A stretch of 64,000 nt of DNA from Pocillopora verrucosa (Eukaryota; Cnidaria; Anthozoa; Scleractinia; Pocilloporidae): the NCBI RefSeq assembly GCF_036669915.1, contig NC_089316.1, positions 13,254,743 through 13,318,742 of the forward strand, in the 5' to 3' direction. The translations under genes and the position numbers were made by a program. The notes below the pieces were generated by a model. That model did no database searches and was not told where the DNA came from. It was given only the letters and a program-made list of their open reading frames with translations. Of the stretch, positions 22,397 through 35,759 are shown piece by piece; the stretch's first letter is position 1; each line of letters starts with the position of its first letter.

Positions 22397-24280
22397 CATA
22401 TTGATCCTATATATTTAAGGTAAATGAACTTACTGTAAAAAAAAATTGTTAATTTTTTACGTTCTGTGACGAATTCAAGACATCGAAAATATTGTATGTA
22501 TCCATGAGCAGCATGTGAATTAATAGAACAGAGAGAGGCTTAATTTTGACCTCAGAGTGGAATTAAAGAGGAAATTGTTTTTCGTCTTGCCACGAATATG
22601 AGACAAAGATCAACTTACACTCTGCCTTTGCTTATCCAAGCACTATGTAGGGCATGAGTCCCTTGCAAACCACGACAGCGACAGCGGCGAGGTCAGGGTA
22701 AAACAAAAAAAGATCTTATGGGAAGCTGAACAATAGCCCAGCACGTGCGTTTAAAACTTTGAATATTCCTTACTGAGCTGTCCTCTGCACAAGCATGTGC
22801 AACCACGTGAAATCAGACCAAGATTTGCTTGGTTCGTGAACGGAAACGACAGCAAATTATTCCAGTTTGCATCTGGAACTCAACGCTGTCCACCTAAGTT
22901 TTGCTTAAGTTGATGTGTGGCAAAGGGACGCTTGACATAAAATACAATATTCTTTTTTTGCTCGACGTCTTTCCAGTCGCTGAAACTAACCCCTGACATC
23001 GGAAGGTCTCTTGAGGATTCATGGGGACCCAAAATTTTTCCTTCGTAACAAGACAGACTAAACCAACTTTCCGAGCTCAAAATATATTTCATCTTTATTA
23101 GGTTAGCTTATTCACCTTTTGATCTACATGTTGTAGTTCAGTTTCTTGCAGCCTACCTCCATAGGTGCAACTCCTTTCCTACCCCTCCCTCACTTGGCAA
23201 GGAGCGTTGAGCCTACCCCTACTAAGTTTTCCTAAAGAACAAGAGTTGTGCAAAAGTCACGCAGTCATCCAACTCGTCACGCAGAAGAAAGTGAAAAGAC
23301 GGTGAAGTGAAAGACCGGAAAGTTGAACAGATATGGCACTTAAACAACCAAAGTCGAGAGTAAGTTGGTGAGAGTGAAGTTATTTTAGGTTTGACTTCAA
23401 AATAACTAGCCACGTCGGCCGATTTCTGCGTAGTAACCAAATATATCTCGTAGTGCTGTTGTAACGTTTCACAGCATGTCTGTCGTAGCCTGTCGTAGCT
23501 GTAACGTGAACCTATCGTCTTAAATGTTTATACAAACCTTAAACCGTATGCTTTTTTAAAGCATTGCAGGGGTCTCATATCATTAAAGGGGTCTCATATC
23601 TTTGATTTCACGGTGTAAGATTACCTTTTACATAAGTTTACTCAATGCAAATGTGAAGTGATTTACACGCGTAGCCGGTCTAAGGATACGTATAAACCCG
23701 CTAACACGTGTTGTGACGGGTATCTCTGTTTCCTAAATCCTTGCCTCTTTTCAATCCGATCTCTTCGTTTTGAATCAACTTCAGAGCGCATATCAGTGAA
23801 AGTTAGAATTTTCTTTGAGTCAATCGTTATGTTTACTCTCGTTCTTCAAACTCCACGTTGCTAAGTCCAAGATCTTGAGTCATTGAAATTTAATCCAATG
23901 CGATCGATGATACTACGTTAATATTTGTATTTCAAGTCAAGGTTAAATTCAGAAACATCTCTAAGACTCAGCACTCTCCTGATGCTCAAGCATAGTTTTT
24001 AAGTAAGTCGTTATTACAATGAAATTTTCTGGAAGTTTGGCAAAATAAATCAGAGTCGGAAGCCATATTTGTGTCCATATTTGGGCCTCGTCCAGAGAAA
24101 GTTGGGAGGGACTGGAGGTGTTGTTTCGTGTATCATGTTACTCTATACAAAATTATATAATAAGCTCAGTTATGCACGCATTCTTATTGGTTCTCACTTA
24201 TAATCTATTGGAGGACAGACATATAGATGATGTCATCATTAAATCTTTTTTCTATATATTTTAATTCTTTATTATATAAA

Positions 24281-24417
24281 ACAAGTAGATTCCAAGTTGC
24301 CATGCATCTGTTCAGTAATAGATCACAAATAACATCAAAATGTGGTAGCTTACCACATTTTGATGTCATCTGTGATCTATTACTGAACAGACACACGGCA
24401 ACTTGGAATCTATTTGT
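24281..24417. mobile_element. Foldback element
   Basis: 137 bp, nearly wholly palindromic. The left arm 'agattccaagttgcc' through 'catcaaaatgtggta' is mirrored by the right arm ending 'ggcaacttggaatct'. A small deletion distinguishes the arms. It creates spurious open frames on both strands. Confidence 0.85.
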
Positions 24418-24852
24418 TAAATAATGCATTTTCCTTACACTAAATCTAGCTACTTTAAAATGTATGGGAGGAGAGCTGCATTCTGAATGGCAAGTTTAGT
24501 TTGTTTAATGACCTAATATGTAAAGATCAGCAAGTGATTGCATTGTTAGAAACTTTGGGAGTCCCATTTAAATTTAATGGCAAACTTGTCACATGCTTTT
24601 ACTTCTGGAGTACATTCAACTCCCAATGACTTGATCAAATTTCTATACCCCAAGCCTTGCAGTAACTTGAATCAAAATGATTTCCCATGGATTTTTATGC
24701 AATCCTTTTGAATTTTACTATATGTCTAATAATATTAGCCTAGCCAGTCAGGACGAAACAGCCGGCCCAATGAGTGCTGCAATCATATAATAAAAGACAT
24801 CTGTTTATTCTTTTTTTTTTCTTTTTTTTCTTTTTCTTTTTTTTTTTTTCAG

Positions 24853-27800
24853 GTAGAGCTGCATGTTCATCTTGATGGAGCCATTAGGATACAGACCATA
24901 ATCGATTTGGCAAAGTAATGCACTTATGGTCACCCTTGCAGAGGTCCTTGCTTGGGCACAGTTTGCCTGCTAGGGGACTGGCTATTTACAGAATAATATA
25001 ATTGCTCTGATGATTATAGATATGCGTGTGCTTTGATTGGTAAAAGATTGCATAATATCTTGCTATAATCACTTAGCACAAGGTGGTTGTAACTGAAGCA
25101 CTCAATTTAAAAATGGTTGCCTAGTATTTTGTCAATATTACTACGGAAGTGATAAACACAATATCAGAAAATACAATTCTGAAGGCAGAAAACATGCTGC
25201 TAAGTTTGGCGTAACCCTTTGAAAAAAAAAGATATGAAATTTTTGCTGATGGGGGGAGGGGAGGCCTGATGTCATAGGGTATTTGAAGGTTTGCTTTTCA
25301 CAAGACATGGCTAGATTTATTTGTGGCAATTCACAGTTAGGAGTGAAAAGATAAATGGGAAAGTATTAGATCCACAAATGAATATTTTACTTATTTGGTT
25401 GTAATTACAGGAAGAAGCAATATCAGCTACCTTCTTTTGATGAGAGTTGTTTAAAGGACTATGTGTCCATTAGTCTAAATAAACCATCAACTTTGGCAGG
25501 TTTTTTGGAATGTTTCAAAATTTTTTACCCTCTTATTCGGTGAGTACCACAAACTCAACCCACCATTACCAGAACTTAACTTTAAACTTTGATCATTTGT
25601 ACACACCCCCACCAATTGTTAAACCAGCCACTGGATGTATGGCTGAAGGTCCCATTCATAAGGGAAGTTTGGAGGCATGTTTTGCCCTTCCCCCACCCCT
25701 AGAAAATGTTGAGAACTTTAAGTGTCTCAGGTGCATCTTCAGTAATCTTACCCAAAAAACTCATGAATTACACAACTCAGAATGTAGTCACCACAAAGTA
25801 CAATTTCCAAACTGCTCATGCCAGTTTCTCAAGTTCATATTCCATGTATAGCCACAAACAAGTGCTCTCTGGTGGAACCAATTCTTGTTGGCAAGACTTG
25901 CCTGTCCTCTCCATGATATGGGTTTTGCATGTCATGCTTTAAATGCTTATACTAGACTACTATGAAATCAATGACTGCATTCTATTTATAACAGTAATAA
26001 GACCAAGTGTAGTCCAGTTGGGTCTGTAATCATATGAGTGATTAACAAAATCAGATAACTGCAAAGCAGGAATCTGATTTGTTAATCACTCATATGATCA
26101 CAGATGGAATTGGATGACAAGAAGTCCTGTTACCAATTAATCATAACCATTTCAATTTCTGAACAAACAAATACACCTAGAACAAATATCTCCAGTGGAG
26201 ACTATGTCTTCAGTTAAGAATTCCTCCATTTTGGAAATTCCCCAGTTTTTCTTTGGATTAGTAGTTGTTGCTATGGTTATTTTGATCATTTTTGTGATTG
26301 GCAGATTAGCTGAGTGGACTTGAGTATGATTGGCTGCTTCAACTTCCGATTACAGGGGTGCAATTACAGCCAACTGTTCAATTACACTGTCCCATCACAA
26401 CTGTACAGAATGATTGGTAAAAAATGAAGCTGTGAATGCACCAATAATATTTGAGGAATTTGTAATGGTTATGATTAAAGTGAGGACAGCACTGATTAGG
26501 TAATCACATCAGTTAACCCTTTCACTCTCAAGATCTCATTAATAATTCTCCTCACTGTCTGCCATAGAATTCTTATGAGGTTGGTCTGGAGAGTCTGGTA
26601 TTGGATCTACTTATAACCCCTGATTGATATTTTTTCTCAATTCTCATCACTCTCCGGCTTGATATTGTGTTGATTTTGTACGGAGAAATTCTGTCTTGGT
26701 CACTCGTGGAAGTTGAAGGGTTAACTGACTGAGTTCAGCTTTGATTATAATTTTAAAGAGTTTTGAAGTGGTTGAAAGTAGCACAATGATGTACTTACTC
26801 TCGCTAATGAAAGTTAACGATTGTTTTCCTGACTTTTCTTTTTAAAATTAGAAATGATACTGAAGCAATGGAGAGAATAGCATATGAATTTTGTGAAGAC
26901 CAGGCAGCATGTGGTGTCCTGTACTTTGAAGTTCGTTACAGTCCTCATGCCCTTTGTACAGAAAACTCAGCCTTTCCAGACCAGGAAAGAGTGTCCCCAA
27001 AAGCTATAGTGGAAGCAGTGAATAGAGGATTGAAAAAAGGAGCTGAAGATTTTGATGTGATTGCACGCTCTATTCTCTGTTGTATGCGTCACCTCCCTGG
27101 TAATGTATAGATGACATTTAAAAGATTTTATTCAGCTGGTTAATTAACACAGAAATTTATCATTGATAGTGACGTGTGGCCTTCAACTTCAACGAGAGGA
27201 AGCTAAAAAGCCCTTGATCTGCAGGAATCACCTTGCAGTTTGCTAGAACTTTTCTTCTAAGCTTTTTCCCACTTCACCCTCCATGTGGCAATTCTCGTTT
27301 GTGATAACCCAATGTAAGGTTTGTGGGAATACCTTCCAATTTTTCTCTGGGTTTGCTGCCAGCCTTCCCCACCTCCTGAACATGTTGATTATTAATAAGG
27401 GTTGAAATGAATTAAATTTTATTTAACAATGTGTTACTCGAATTTTAATGAACTGTTATCTTATTGCTAAGCGAGAACAGATTTAGACAAATTTACAAAC
27501 ACATTGAAGTATCATAAAAACTAAGATTACTTTTTGAGAAGATCAAATGAAAACATTGGTAGAAATCAACTTCTTGTATCATTATGAAATCAAGAACTTG
27601 GCATTTTTTAATAAACAAGTTTATCAAGTTGTATGAAATCTAAACATCAACAGACATTCAGTCATTGCCTTAGAAAAGTGGATGTGTTCTTTAATGCTAA
27701 TTAATTATGCATGTGTGTAATTAAATTTGTGTTTGTTTTAAGATTGTTCAATGGAGGTTGTGTCCCTCTGCCAAGAATTTGCAAATGAGGGAGTGGTAGG

Positions 27801-30800
27801 AATTGATATTGCTGGTGATGAGCCGGTTTGGGAAGGACAAGCTATGGAAGGACATGTGATTGCATATAAGGTCTCGTTGTGCTTTTCATCTGTCTGTGGC
27901 TATGGTTATCACGATATATCCAGAATATATATATAGATGCGTTATTGGCCATGAGGTAAAGGTGGCTGGATATAGTAGCCAAGTTCTTTTTTTCTGTTTT
28001 TATGGACCGAGATGAAATGGAGGTTACTAAAAATGCAAAAGAAGAACAAGGCTGATGTCCAGCCAATTCTTGACCCAACAAGCTTGGTAAATGAAGGATT
28101 TATTATATGGCAAAAGAGATCTGTCATTTAGTAAGAATCAAGACATGTTTATTTCAAGAGACCTGAAAGAAAGCCAACTGTGTTTTTAGCAAAGTAAACC
28201 CACGGGAGTCATTTTTGTTTTCTTTGTTTGCTGACTGTCTCCTGCTGCTTTTTGCAACTCTATGGCTGATATTGTCCAAAAATTATAAACTTTGTATGTC
28301 TGCTCCAAGTAAATTTTTTTATTGTATGTGATCAAAGGGGACAATCCCAAACAGGCAAAATGGGCCAATCTTGCTTACTTGAGTAGCCAATCAGAACACA
28401 GGATTTGATTGATATTGCCCAAGAGCACTGCCAGCAATATAATAATTTAGATTTTAAGATATGGGGTTAAAAAAGCAAAATATTTGTGAAATAACATAAT
28501 GTATAATAACTTCTGTGTAGTGTGGACTGTAATAATTTAGAGGGACATGATTCCATGTAGCACTTGTGGCAACCAAAAATCTAATTCAGAAGATTTCAGG
28601 CAGTGTCGCCCCAAGACACATTCAATGAGTGTTTAGGGCTATTTTACAGATCAAGATTGAAATGTAACAAGTTCATGAATACTAATCAAAAACTTGCAAA
28701 GAACTGATTATAGGGACACTAAACTTGCTTTTACATGCATGTGGTGACACTGAAAGGTCCAATTACAAAAACAAATAGAAACAGAAACAAACAGATAAAT
28801 ATTGTAACTATGTTCTTACCTAAGATAACAGAAATAATTAAACTAATCAATAATCAATTAAATAAAAATGAGCTTTCTGGCTAGTGTCCTTAACATTCCA
28901 TATTCACAATCCCTCACTATTGACCTATTTCCATTTTTCTGGTTGATGGCATGGTTGGTCTACCCTGTAAATGTCTTACTGACATAGTAGGTTTGCCATT
29001 TATGAAAGAAATCTTTTTTTTATGCAGGAAGCTAAAAGGCTCAATATACATAGAACAGTCCATGCTGGAGAAGCAGGTCCAGCTGCCAATGTGAAAATAG
29101 TAAGTATTATTAGAATGAAAGTATTTTAAACCAGAAGTATGTCACTATGTTATCCATCCAAGAGCTATTTCCAGATTCATTGTAGAATATAAAGAAAACC
29201 ATTTATTGTTGACCACCTTTCTTAAATGGTGAGCATCAAAGTTCTTCCCTTATTTTCATGTAAATACGTCTCCCTTGCCTTATAATGTTAACATATCTTA
29301 AAAAAATAGTCTTCATCACTCAAAAGCAAAGCTAGGAAGCCTATGTGAACTTCAGAATCAATATGTCAATGAAGGGCACAATTACAAGCAGGCACGTGAT
29401 TTGTTGGTTTGAAGTGAAATCATTACCCTATTCATTTTAAGAGCTTACATCATAAGAGTTGCTACAGCAACATTCTTTTTCTGCCAGCATTCCAGTGGCA
29501 TAGAACGTCAGACAGAGACCAATGGGAGAGTTTCTTGAAAGTTATAATAGCTTAACAGGCTTAAAGCCATATTCTAAACTGTTACTCTAAGGAGAATAAC
29601 AGTGCAGGCCTTCGTTTCAGTTTCTGATATTTTTATTGTTTGAAATTCAAAACCATTTTAATTAACAGATGTTAGTTTTAATTAGTTATAGCATAAATCC
29701 ATTTTGAAATAAAAACATGACAAAAACAGCTTTAGGAATTGCAAACCTCTAGACTTTTGAGAAACAAACTGAATGAATTGAATTGCACTGAATTTGTAAA
29801 GTATAATTTTCAGTGGTCTTGAGAAAGGTGTAATGTGCTGGAGAGCTTGTCAGTAGTAGCTGATGATTTCCAGCATCCATGGTTTGGCCAGATATGTTTG
29901 CTTGCCTGTCTGACCATGAGAACTCTGGGTACAGAATAGTTTCAATGCAGGGGGTTTTAAACATCATAATAAGCAACCATGGAGGACTTTCCTGGTAAGT
30001 AACTGTATTTTCTTCCTTATTCTTTTTTAGCAAGGATAAGGTACAGATGTTAAAGGATCTAGAAGAAAACACAGTTACTTACCAGGAAAGTCCTCCATAG
30101 CTGCCCACGATGTTTTTAACAGTTTCAAGACCCCCTGCATTGAAACTATTCTGTCCCCGAGTCCCACTTTCCTGAGTCCCTCATCCCCGAGTCCCATGTC
30201 CCAGTCCCCATGTCCCAGTCCCCATGTCCCAGTCCCCATGTCCCCGTCCCACTTTTAGTCACAACCATAATGCAATGTGATTCAAAGTGGAGTCAAAGAC
30301 ATTGAAAAATGCAGGAGAGTGGGCTTTTGGTTTCATTCTTTCTATAAGAAGGCAGAATATGCAACCATTTGTAGATGGTTAGAGGCCTGCAAAGGGGTCA
30401 GTATTAGTGCCAGACCCCAGGAAAACCTTGTCTCCAATCTTCTCACAGGCAGAGAAACATGTTTCCTGTAACCCTAGTGATGAAGGCCTGCTTGCAGGCT
30501 AATAGCAAGGGGTGACCATCATGCAGGCACCCCTTTGCCACTCCTAATTCCCTTGCATGGGAAGTATTGAGAATTTGTGTGGTGATCAATCAATCACTAG
30601 CATTCATTTTACATTTTGTTTTTGTTGAGGCATTAGACATCCTTCATGCTGAAAGAATAGGCCATGGATATCATGTTATACAAGATGCTGAACTCTATCG
30701 GAGAACAGTCAACGAAAGAATTCACCTAGAGGTTAGAAAAAGAAATTGCAATAAAGGCTTTGAAAATGTGAGTATTGTTCTTTAAGACAAGAATTTTCTT

Positions 30801-31019
30801 TGTTGATACCCTCTGATAGGTGTGTCCTACATCAAGTATACTAACTGGTGCTGTAAAGCCATGTTTCAAAACACATCCACTAAGAAGGTAGGAAGTAATT
30901 TCTTAAAAACAAATTCTGAACTAGATTAACAGTTAAGTAAAGAGAGCTGGTTCAAGAAATAAATTGGCTTCATTTGTTGGGAGTTAAAATTTTTGCTAAT
31001 TGTGAACTCAGCTAATTTA

Positions 31020-31051
<32 letters not shown>

Positions 31052-33534
31052 GTAATAATGATGATGATGATGATAATGATAATAATGATTATAATGATCA
31101 TTATTATTGTTATTATTATTATTATTATTATATAATTATGCAAATTTTATAGTGAGCCTCTGAGTGCTGGGAGAAAAATATGTAACCTGCATATACTTTC
31201 TACATTATTATATATTTGATAGATCTCTACAAGTAAAAACTTATGTATGCAGCAGGGGATGGGTGACCATAGAAGCTATCTGCTGTCCTTCAAACAAGAT
31301 TAGCTTTGTTGACACTGACATTGAAAATTTAGCTTATAGTTATAGGATACCACTTCTTAAGTTCTGTATAGTTAGTCAGTTTAACTTTATCCTTCATTAG
31401 AATTGCTTAGTTGTAAAAAAGTTAATGCCTATCGGTGTGAAAGTGTTCCTTGTTATCCTTAATTAGTAATTAGAAGATTATTAAATTGTTACCATTAGAG
31501 CAATGTAAAGTGGACCCAATAATATGTAGGTTGTATTAAAAGGCTTGTTTAACTTAACGGTTTTGAAATGATATCTTTTTGTTATTGCTACTTTTACTCT
31601 TTGTCCAAAAGGAGTAAGATCCCTTTCACTGGACAAGATTGTTGCAAATGTGGCTTTGAGCAAATATCCTGTGTTTGTTTTCTAATTTAGTTTTATTTTA
31701 ATATTGAGTGTTCTTTGTTTCAAGGTTTGTTGAGGATGGAGTAAATTTTTCCATTAACTCAGATGATCCACTTGTTTGCCAAACAAGAGTGGACCTTGAA
31801 CAAGGTGTTGCTTTTAATAAAATTGGACTGACCCCTGCAGAATTAACCCAAGCGGTATGTTATGTTGTCTCTTTCTTGGCTTTTGCAATGCAAAGCTGCA
31901 TGATAGTTAAGCTACTCTTTTACAAAACAGAGCGCTGGAGTTTAGATTAGGATGTTTGGGTGCAATGAAGCCCTACCCTGCACTGCACATGTTTGTTCTT
32001 GGGTCAAGTACACAACAGAGCAATTTTGAGTGTTGAAAGAAATCTGGAATGGTTTTGCTTTCACTTTACCTTGCACTCTGATTGGCCCAGGAAACCCGTG
32101 CCAACCAATCAGATGAAAAACTAAAACCAATCACAACTAGGTCATATATGTTTCCCGCATTTTGCGCAAGTTATTTTGTTTTAAAGTAAGTAGGTAAGTG
32201 AGTTTCATTGGCTTTTTAAAGGTATCTTCCTTTCTTCTAATTGGCCATTTAGATTACTTTGGTTTTGGTTTTACGACACTCAGTCCAGTCCAGTTGCTTC
32301 ATACAATAAAAATAATTTTAAATTCCAGCAGTGATGAATATTAGCTTATGGCAAGCTCATGTTCAGTGGAAAAAAAATGGGCAGGCAAGAATGAGCGGGA
32401 GATACATGTATGTGAAATGCACCCTTGCTCGCTGGGCAGGGTATAAATGTGTGCAAAATGCACCCTGGCTTGTTAGGCAGAATAGACATGTATACAAAAT
32501 GGCCCCTGAGTTGCTGGGTGGAATATACATTTATGCAAAATGCACCCTGGCTGGTTAAGCAGTAGATAAATGTATGCAAAATGCACCCTGGCTTGTTGGG
32601 CAGAATATACATATGTGCAAAAAGGACCCTGAGTTGCTGGGTGGAATAAACATGTACAAAGTGCATCCTGGCTTGTTGGGCAGAATATATATGTATGTGA
32701 AATGCATCCTGGCTTGCTGGGCAGAATATACATAGATGCAAAATGCATCCTGGCTTGCTGGGCAAATTATACATTTATGCAAAATGCACCCTAGCTTGCT
32801 GGGCAGAATATACATCGATGCAAAATGCATTCTGGTTTGCTGGGCAGATTATGCATGTATGCAAAATGCACCTTAGCTTGCTGGGCAAAATATACATGTA
32901 TGTAAAATGCTCCCTAGCCTGCTGGGTGGAATATACATGTTCTATGTAAAATGCATCCTGGCTTGCTGGGCAGAATATACATGTATGCAAAATGCATCCT
33001 GGCTTACTGGGAGGAATATGCATTGATGTAAAATGCATCCTGGCTTGCTGGGCAGATTATACATGTATGCAAAGTGCACCCTAGTTAGCTGGGTGGAATA
33101 TACATGTATGTAAAATGCATCCTGGCTTGCTGGGCAGAATATGCATGTATGTGAAATGCATCCTGGCTAGCTGGGTGGAATATTTATTGATGCAAAATGC
33201 ATCCTGGCCTGCTGGGCAGATTATACATGTATGCAAAATGCATGCTAGCTTGCTGGGCAGAATAAACATGTATGCAAAATGCATTCTAGCCTGCTGGGTG
33301 GAATGTACATGCATGTAAAATGCACCCTAGCTTGCTCATAACATGTTTTGCCATACTTGCCATTAGTTTTTTAACTTATTTTTCTTCCTAAGAAGTGTGT
33401 TGATATAACAAAGAGGTGCATACATGATATCATTTTTTTTTCAGACATTTAATGCTGCAAGATCTGCATTTCTTCCAGAAAATGAGAAACACAACCTTAT
33501 TGAGCAACTGAAATTAGTCCACGGAATATATTGA
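24853..33534 (+). CDS. ADA: Adenosine deaminase (first exon not found)
   Basis: Nine exons: 24853..24914, 25411..25539, 26852..27099, 27743..27870, 29028..29099, 30630..30731, 30820..30887, 31725..31854, 33445..33534. All have GT-AG borders and consistent phases, giving 342 aa after the missing N-terminus (human ADA is 363 aa, with a short first exon). The enzyme deaminates adenosine and deoxyadenosine to inosine forms in purine salvage. Catalytic features are all present: zinc ligands in 'ELHVHLDG', 'RYSPH', 'SILCCMRH', 'TVHAGE' (zinc His and catalytic Glu), 'HAERIGHGYH' (catalytic His) and 'SINSDDPL' (zinc and substrate Asp pair). The match to the ADA1 group rather than ADAL or ADA2 rests on 'VELHVHLDG' and 'SILCCMRH'. 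Exon 6/7 joins as 'VKI|ALDIL'. The human protein has one extra residue there, so a small boundary shift is possible. The last intron carries a 41-bp minisatellite. Confidence 0.93.
26013..26115. mobile_element. Short inverted-repeat element in ADA intron
   Basis: About 100 bp. 'aatcatatgagtgattaaca' is mirrored by 'tgttaatcactcatatgat', extending with weaker pairing to 'ccagttgggtctg'/'cagatggaattgg' at the ends. MITE-like, inside the intron between ADA exons 25411-25539 and 26852-27099. Confidence 0.75.
26513..26724. repeat. TTAA-ended element, family 1, copy 3 (ADA intron)
   Basis: Begins 'ttaaccctttcactctcaa' and ends 'gttgaagggttaa', an inverted pair with TTAA borders. It lies just upstream of the ADA exon at 26852. 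Confidence 0.7.
29920..30160. mobile_element. Large palindrome (foldback) in ADA intron
   Basis: Arms of roughly 90 bp. The left arm (about 29920-30010) contains 'gaatagtttcaatgcagggg', 'aaccatggaggactttcctg' and 'gtaagtaactgt'. The right arm (about 30070-30160) contains the reverse complements 'acagttacttac', 'caggaaagtcctccat' and 'cccctgcattgaaactattc'. The loop is about 60 bp. The right arm is followed by a C-rich minisatellite. Confidence 0.8.
30155..30258. repeat. C-rich short tandem repeat
   Basis: Variations on 'gtcccagtccccat' and 'ccccgagtccc', about 12-14 bp per unit, directly following the foldback element. Confidence 0.8.
31018..31133. repeat. Compound AAT/GAT/ATT microsatellite
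   Basis: Runs of AAT, then GAT, then ATT make an imperfect self-complementary tract in an ADA intron. Confidence 0.9.
32398..33337. repeat. 41-bp minisatellite in last ADA intron
   Basis: About 23 copies of a 41-bp unit whose core reads 'tgcaaaatgcatcctggctt' followed by 'gctgggcagaatatacat'. Units vary by point changes ('ccctagctt', 'gggtggaata'). Because 41 is not divisible by 3 and the unit lacks frequent stops, long repetitive frames appear on both strands. These are not genes. Confidence 0.95.
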
Positions 33535-34198
33535 TCCCTTAATTAACACAAATCAATAATGATTACAATAGTTGATATAACAATATATGTGGGGTTATTG
33601 TCCAAGTACGAGGTCAAGATGAGAAGTTGACAAAATTTTTTTTTTCCCATTTCATCTCAGTCCATAAAAACATACACAAAAAGAGGTTAATATCCAGTCT
33701 TCTTGGCCAAACAAGCACTAAGAACCAATTCTTCTGTTTTCTATTTTTCCAGTTTCTGAACATGTCTATCTCATGAAATCCAAGCACGTGAATCTCTCTT
33801 TTTTTTGTCATTCATTTTGTCTGGAGCAGAACTTGCTAATTGAGATTGTTGGATATGTTAGGACCTAGTCTTATTGGGAAGTGTGCCATCCATTTCCTTG
33901 CATTTGATGTAAAATTTTTGAAGATGTTATTAGCAGAGATTAACCTAATATTTATATTTTTTTCTAGAAAGGGTTAGGTGGGTTATGGGTTGTTTACTTC
34001 AAAATTCAAAAGGCTGGCTGATTTCTGAAATGCTCTCGAATTATAGATAAAAATGTTTTACCTCGGAAATTTATTTTAATCTTAAGCAAAAAAAACCATG
34101 TAAGAAAAAGTGTTTTAGTTGTTGTTAGTTTTGAAATTCTCACTATCATTATTTATATTATTATTGTAAATGTAGTACTTGAGCTCATATTAAAAAGA

Positions 34199-34204
34199 AA
34201 TAAA
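34199..34204 (+). terminator. Candidate ADA polyadenylation signal
   Basis: AATAAA about 665 bp after the ADA stop codon. No better match was noticed closer. Confidence 0.4.
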
Positions 34205-34649
34205 TCTCTATCCTCTAAATTGAAGAATGTTTCCTTCTTTAATCCCCAGATCATTTTGTTTTTGCAATAGAGTTTTCATACAAAAAAAGCTCAATCAAGG
34301 AGAAAAAGTCCAGCACGAATTTGTTAGCATATGTAAAACTACCTGCTGGCTATAAGCCCAGCAGACAAACAATTTCAACAGTATCTAGCCATGCTGAAAG
34401 CAATAGACAGTGTTGAATTCAACTTGAAAACTGCATTGCTAACAGATGTTGATGTTGAAATGGTTCAGTTGTGAGAGACAGGGGTTCTTGCAGATTAAAG
34501 CCAGTGGTTACTAGTTTGTAATACTGAGCAAATATTCAAGAAAGTGAAAATCAATCTCAAGCACCGAGCCACTCAAAAACTTTCATGCAGAAAGGTAAAC
34601 TACAACTTATTTCCCAGCTGCTGTAGCTTTTACTATTTTATATTAACTA

Positions 34650-34855
34650 TTTTGGTGGCCTTACGGTCAGCTGTGCAGACCTGGTTATTGTGTTATGTTC
34701 TTGAGCAAAATACTTAATGCTCACGATCCCTCTCTCCTCCCAAAGGTGCATGTGGGTACAGTTGAATTGTCAGAAACCTGGGGGGTAACTTTGCAATGAA
34801 CTGGTACAACCATACAGGGTGGAGTAGGCCAGCCCAAGCAGCATTGGCCACTTAG
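34650..34855 (+). mobile_element. SINE-like element
   Basis: The stretch 'cttgagcaaaatacttaatg', then 'cctctctcctcccaaaggtg', 'gtgggtacagttgaa', 'ctggggggtaactttgcaat' and 'cagggtggagtaggcc' follows the conserved body and tail I know from SINEs widespread in marine invertebrates. It lies between the convergent ADA and doublecortin genes. Confidence 0.5.
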
Positions 34856-35759
34856 CTCAGGTATAAACTTCACTTATATTTGCTTTTATTACTAATTCCA
34901 TTGTCCAAATCATTACTTCATTTGGGTAAAGAAAGTAATATTTAATCCAACTGTCAGACAAATGACCATTTAAGACCTCTAGTGAAAACAACTGGTGTAC
35001 CTGAGCTATCTTAACAACCACTTTACTACGTTTACAAACAAAGCCCACGTTATATTAAAGACTCTTCAAGTTGATGTATTTACATTACGAAATGCATAAA
35101 TGAATGAAACGCCATAAAAATATACCGTTACAACTTGCATTACCACATAAACATATTTATTTACTGTATAAAATGATTTCCTTTGACACAAAATCCCAAA
35201 AACAAACAAAAGGATTCCTTGTGAGGAAAGCGAAAACAGAATTGTTCATCAAGAGGATTTATTCAAGTTAAATTTCGAGTCTAAGAAATTAAGAGTCTTT
35301 GTTAATCTCAGAATAATTTCCAGAAATTAAATAGATTTTGCACATGTTTCTAAGACTTTTGTGATTTGTTCTCCATTTGAAATAAATTTTTAGATTTTTT
35401 TCAGATCAGTAAAATTATTGTACTGGGGAGAAAATAATACCTTCTTAACAGTCCTGTAAACAGTTGATCAATCCTGAAACGTTCCCCACCAGTATAGGAT
35501 ATGGACTATAATGTGTGTTGCTGAACTACAATCTTTCTTCCAAAGATGTAAATCACCGAGTCATGTCTTGAGTTTTTAAAAATATAATAATCCTCAACAA
35601 CTCTTCCTCTAGAGACATAACATGGCAAGAGGCTGTCTTCTTAAAAAAGGAGGATCTTTTCTTCCCTCCAGGAAACCTGTGGAGCATGCCACGTTTTCAC
35701 TCAGAAGAACAAGAGTTGCATCTACTTAACTACTAACTGTATAATCATAACAAATAATT
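34856..35759. other. Convergent intergenic space
   Basis: Between the 3' ends of ADA and the doublecortin-domain gene. Minus-strand AATAAA matches (TTTATT on plus) at 35156 and 35258 could end the latter's transcript. No coding sequence seen. Confidence 0.4.

Larger units (their letters stand above)
21784..24852. other. Interval upstream of first ADA exon found
   Basis: Contains two short inverted-repeat elements (22282-22396 and 24281-24417). It should hold ADA exon 1, expected to be a short ATG-containing exon ending in phase 0 before a GT donor, but no candidate was convincing. Other open frames here are short and unsupported. Confidence 0.4.

Noticed and set aside
24205-24429. Mirror-image frames on both strands
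   Set aside because: They arise from the palindromic foldback element at 24281-24417.
32331-33318. Cluster of overlapping repetitive frames on both strands in the ADA intron
   Set aside because: Produced by the 41-bp minisatellite, present in several frames at once, and intronic.
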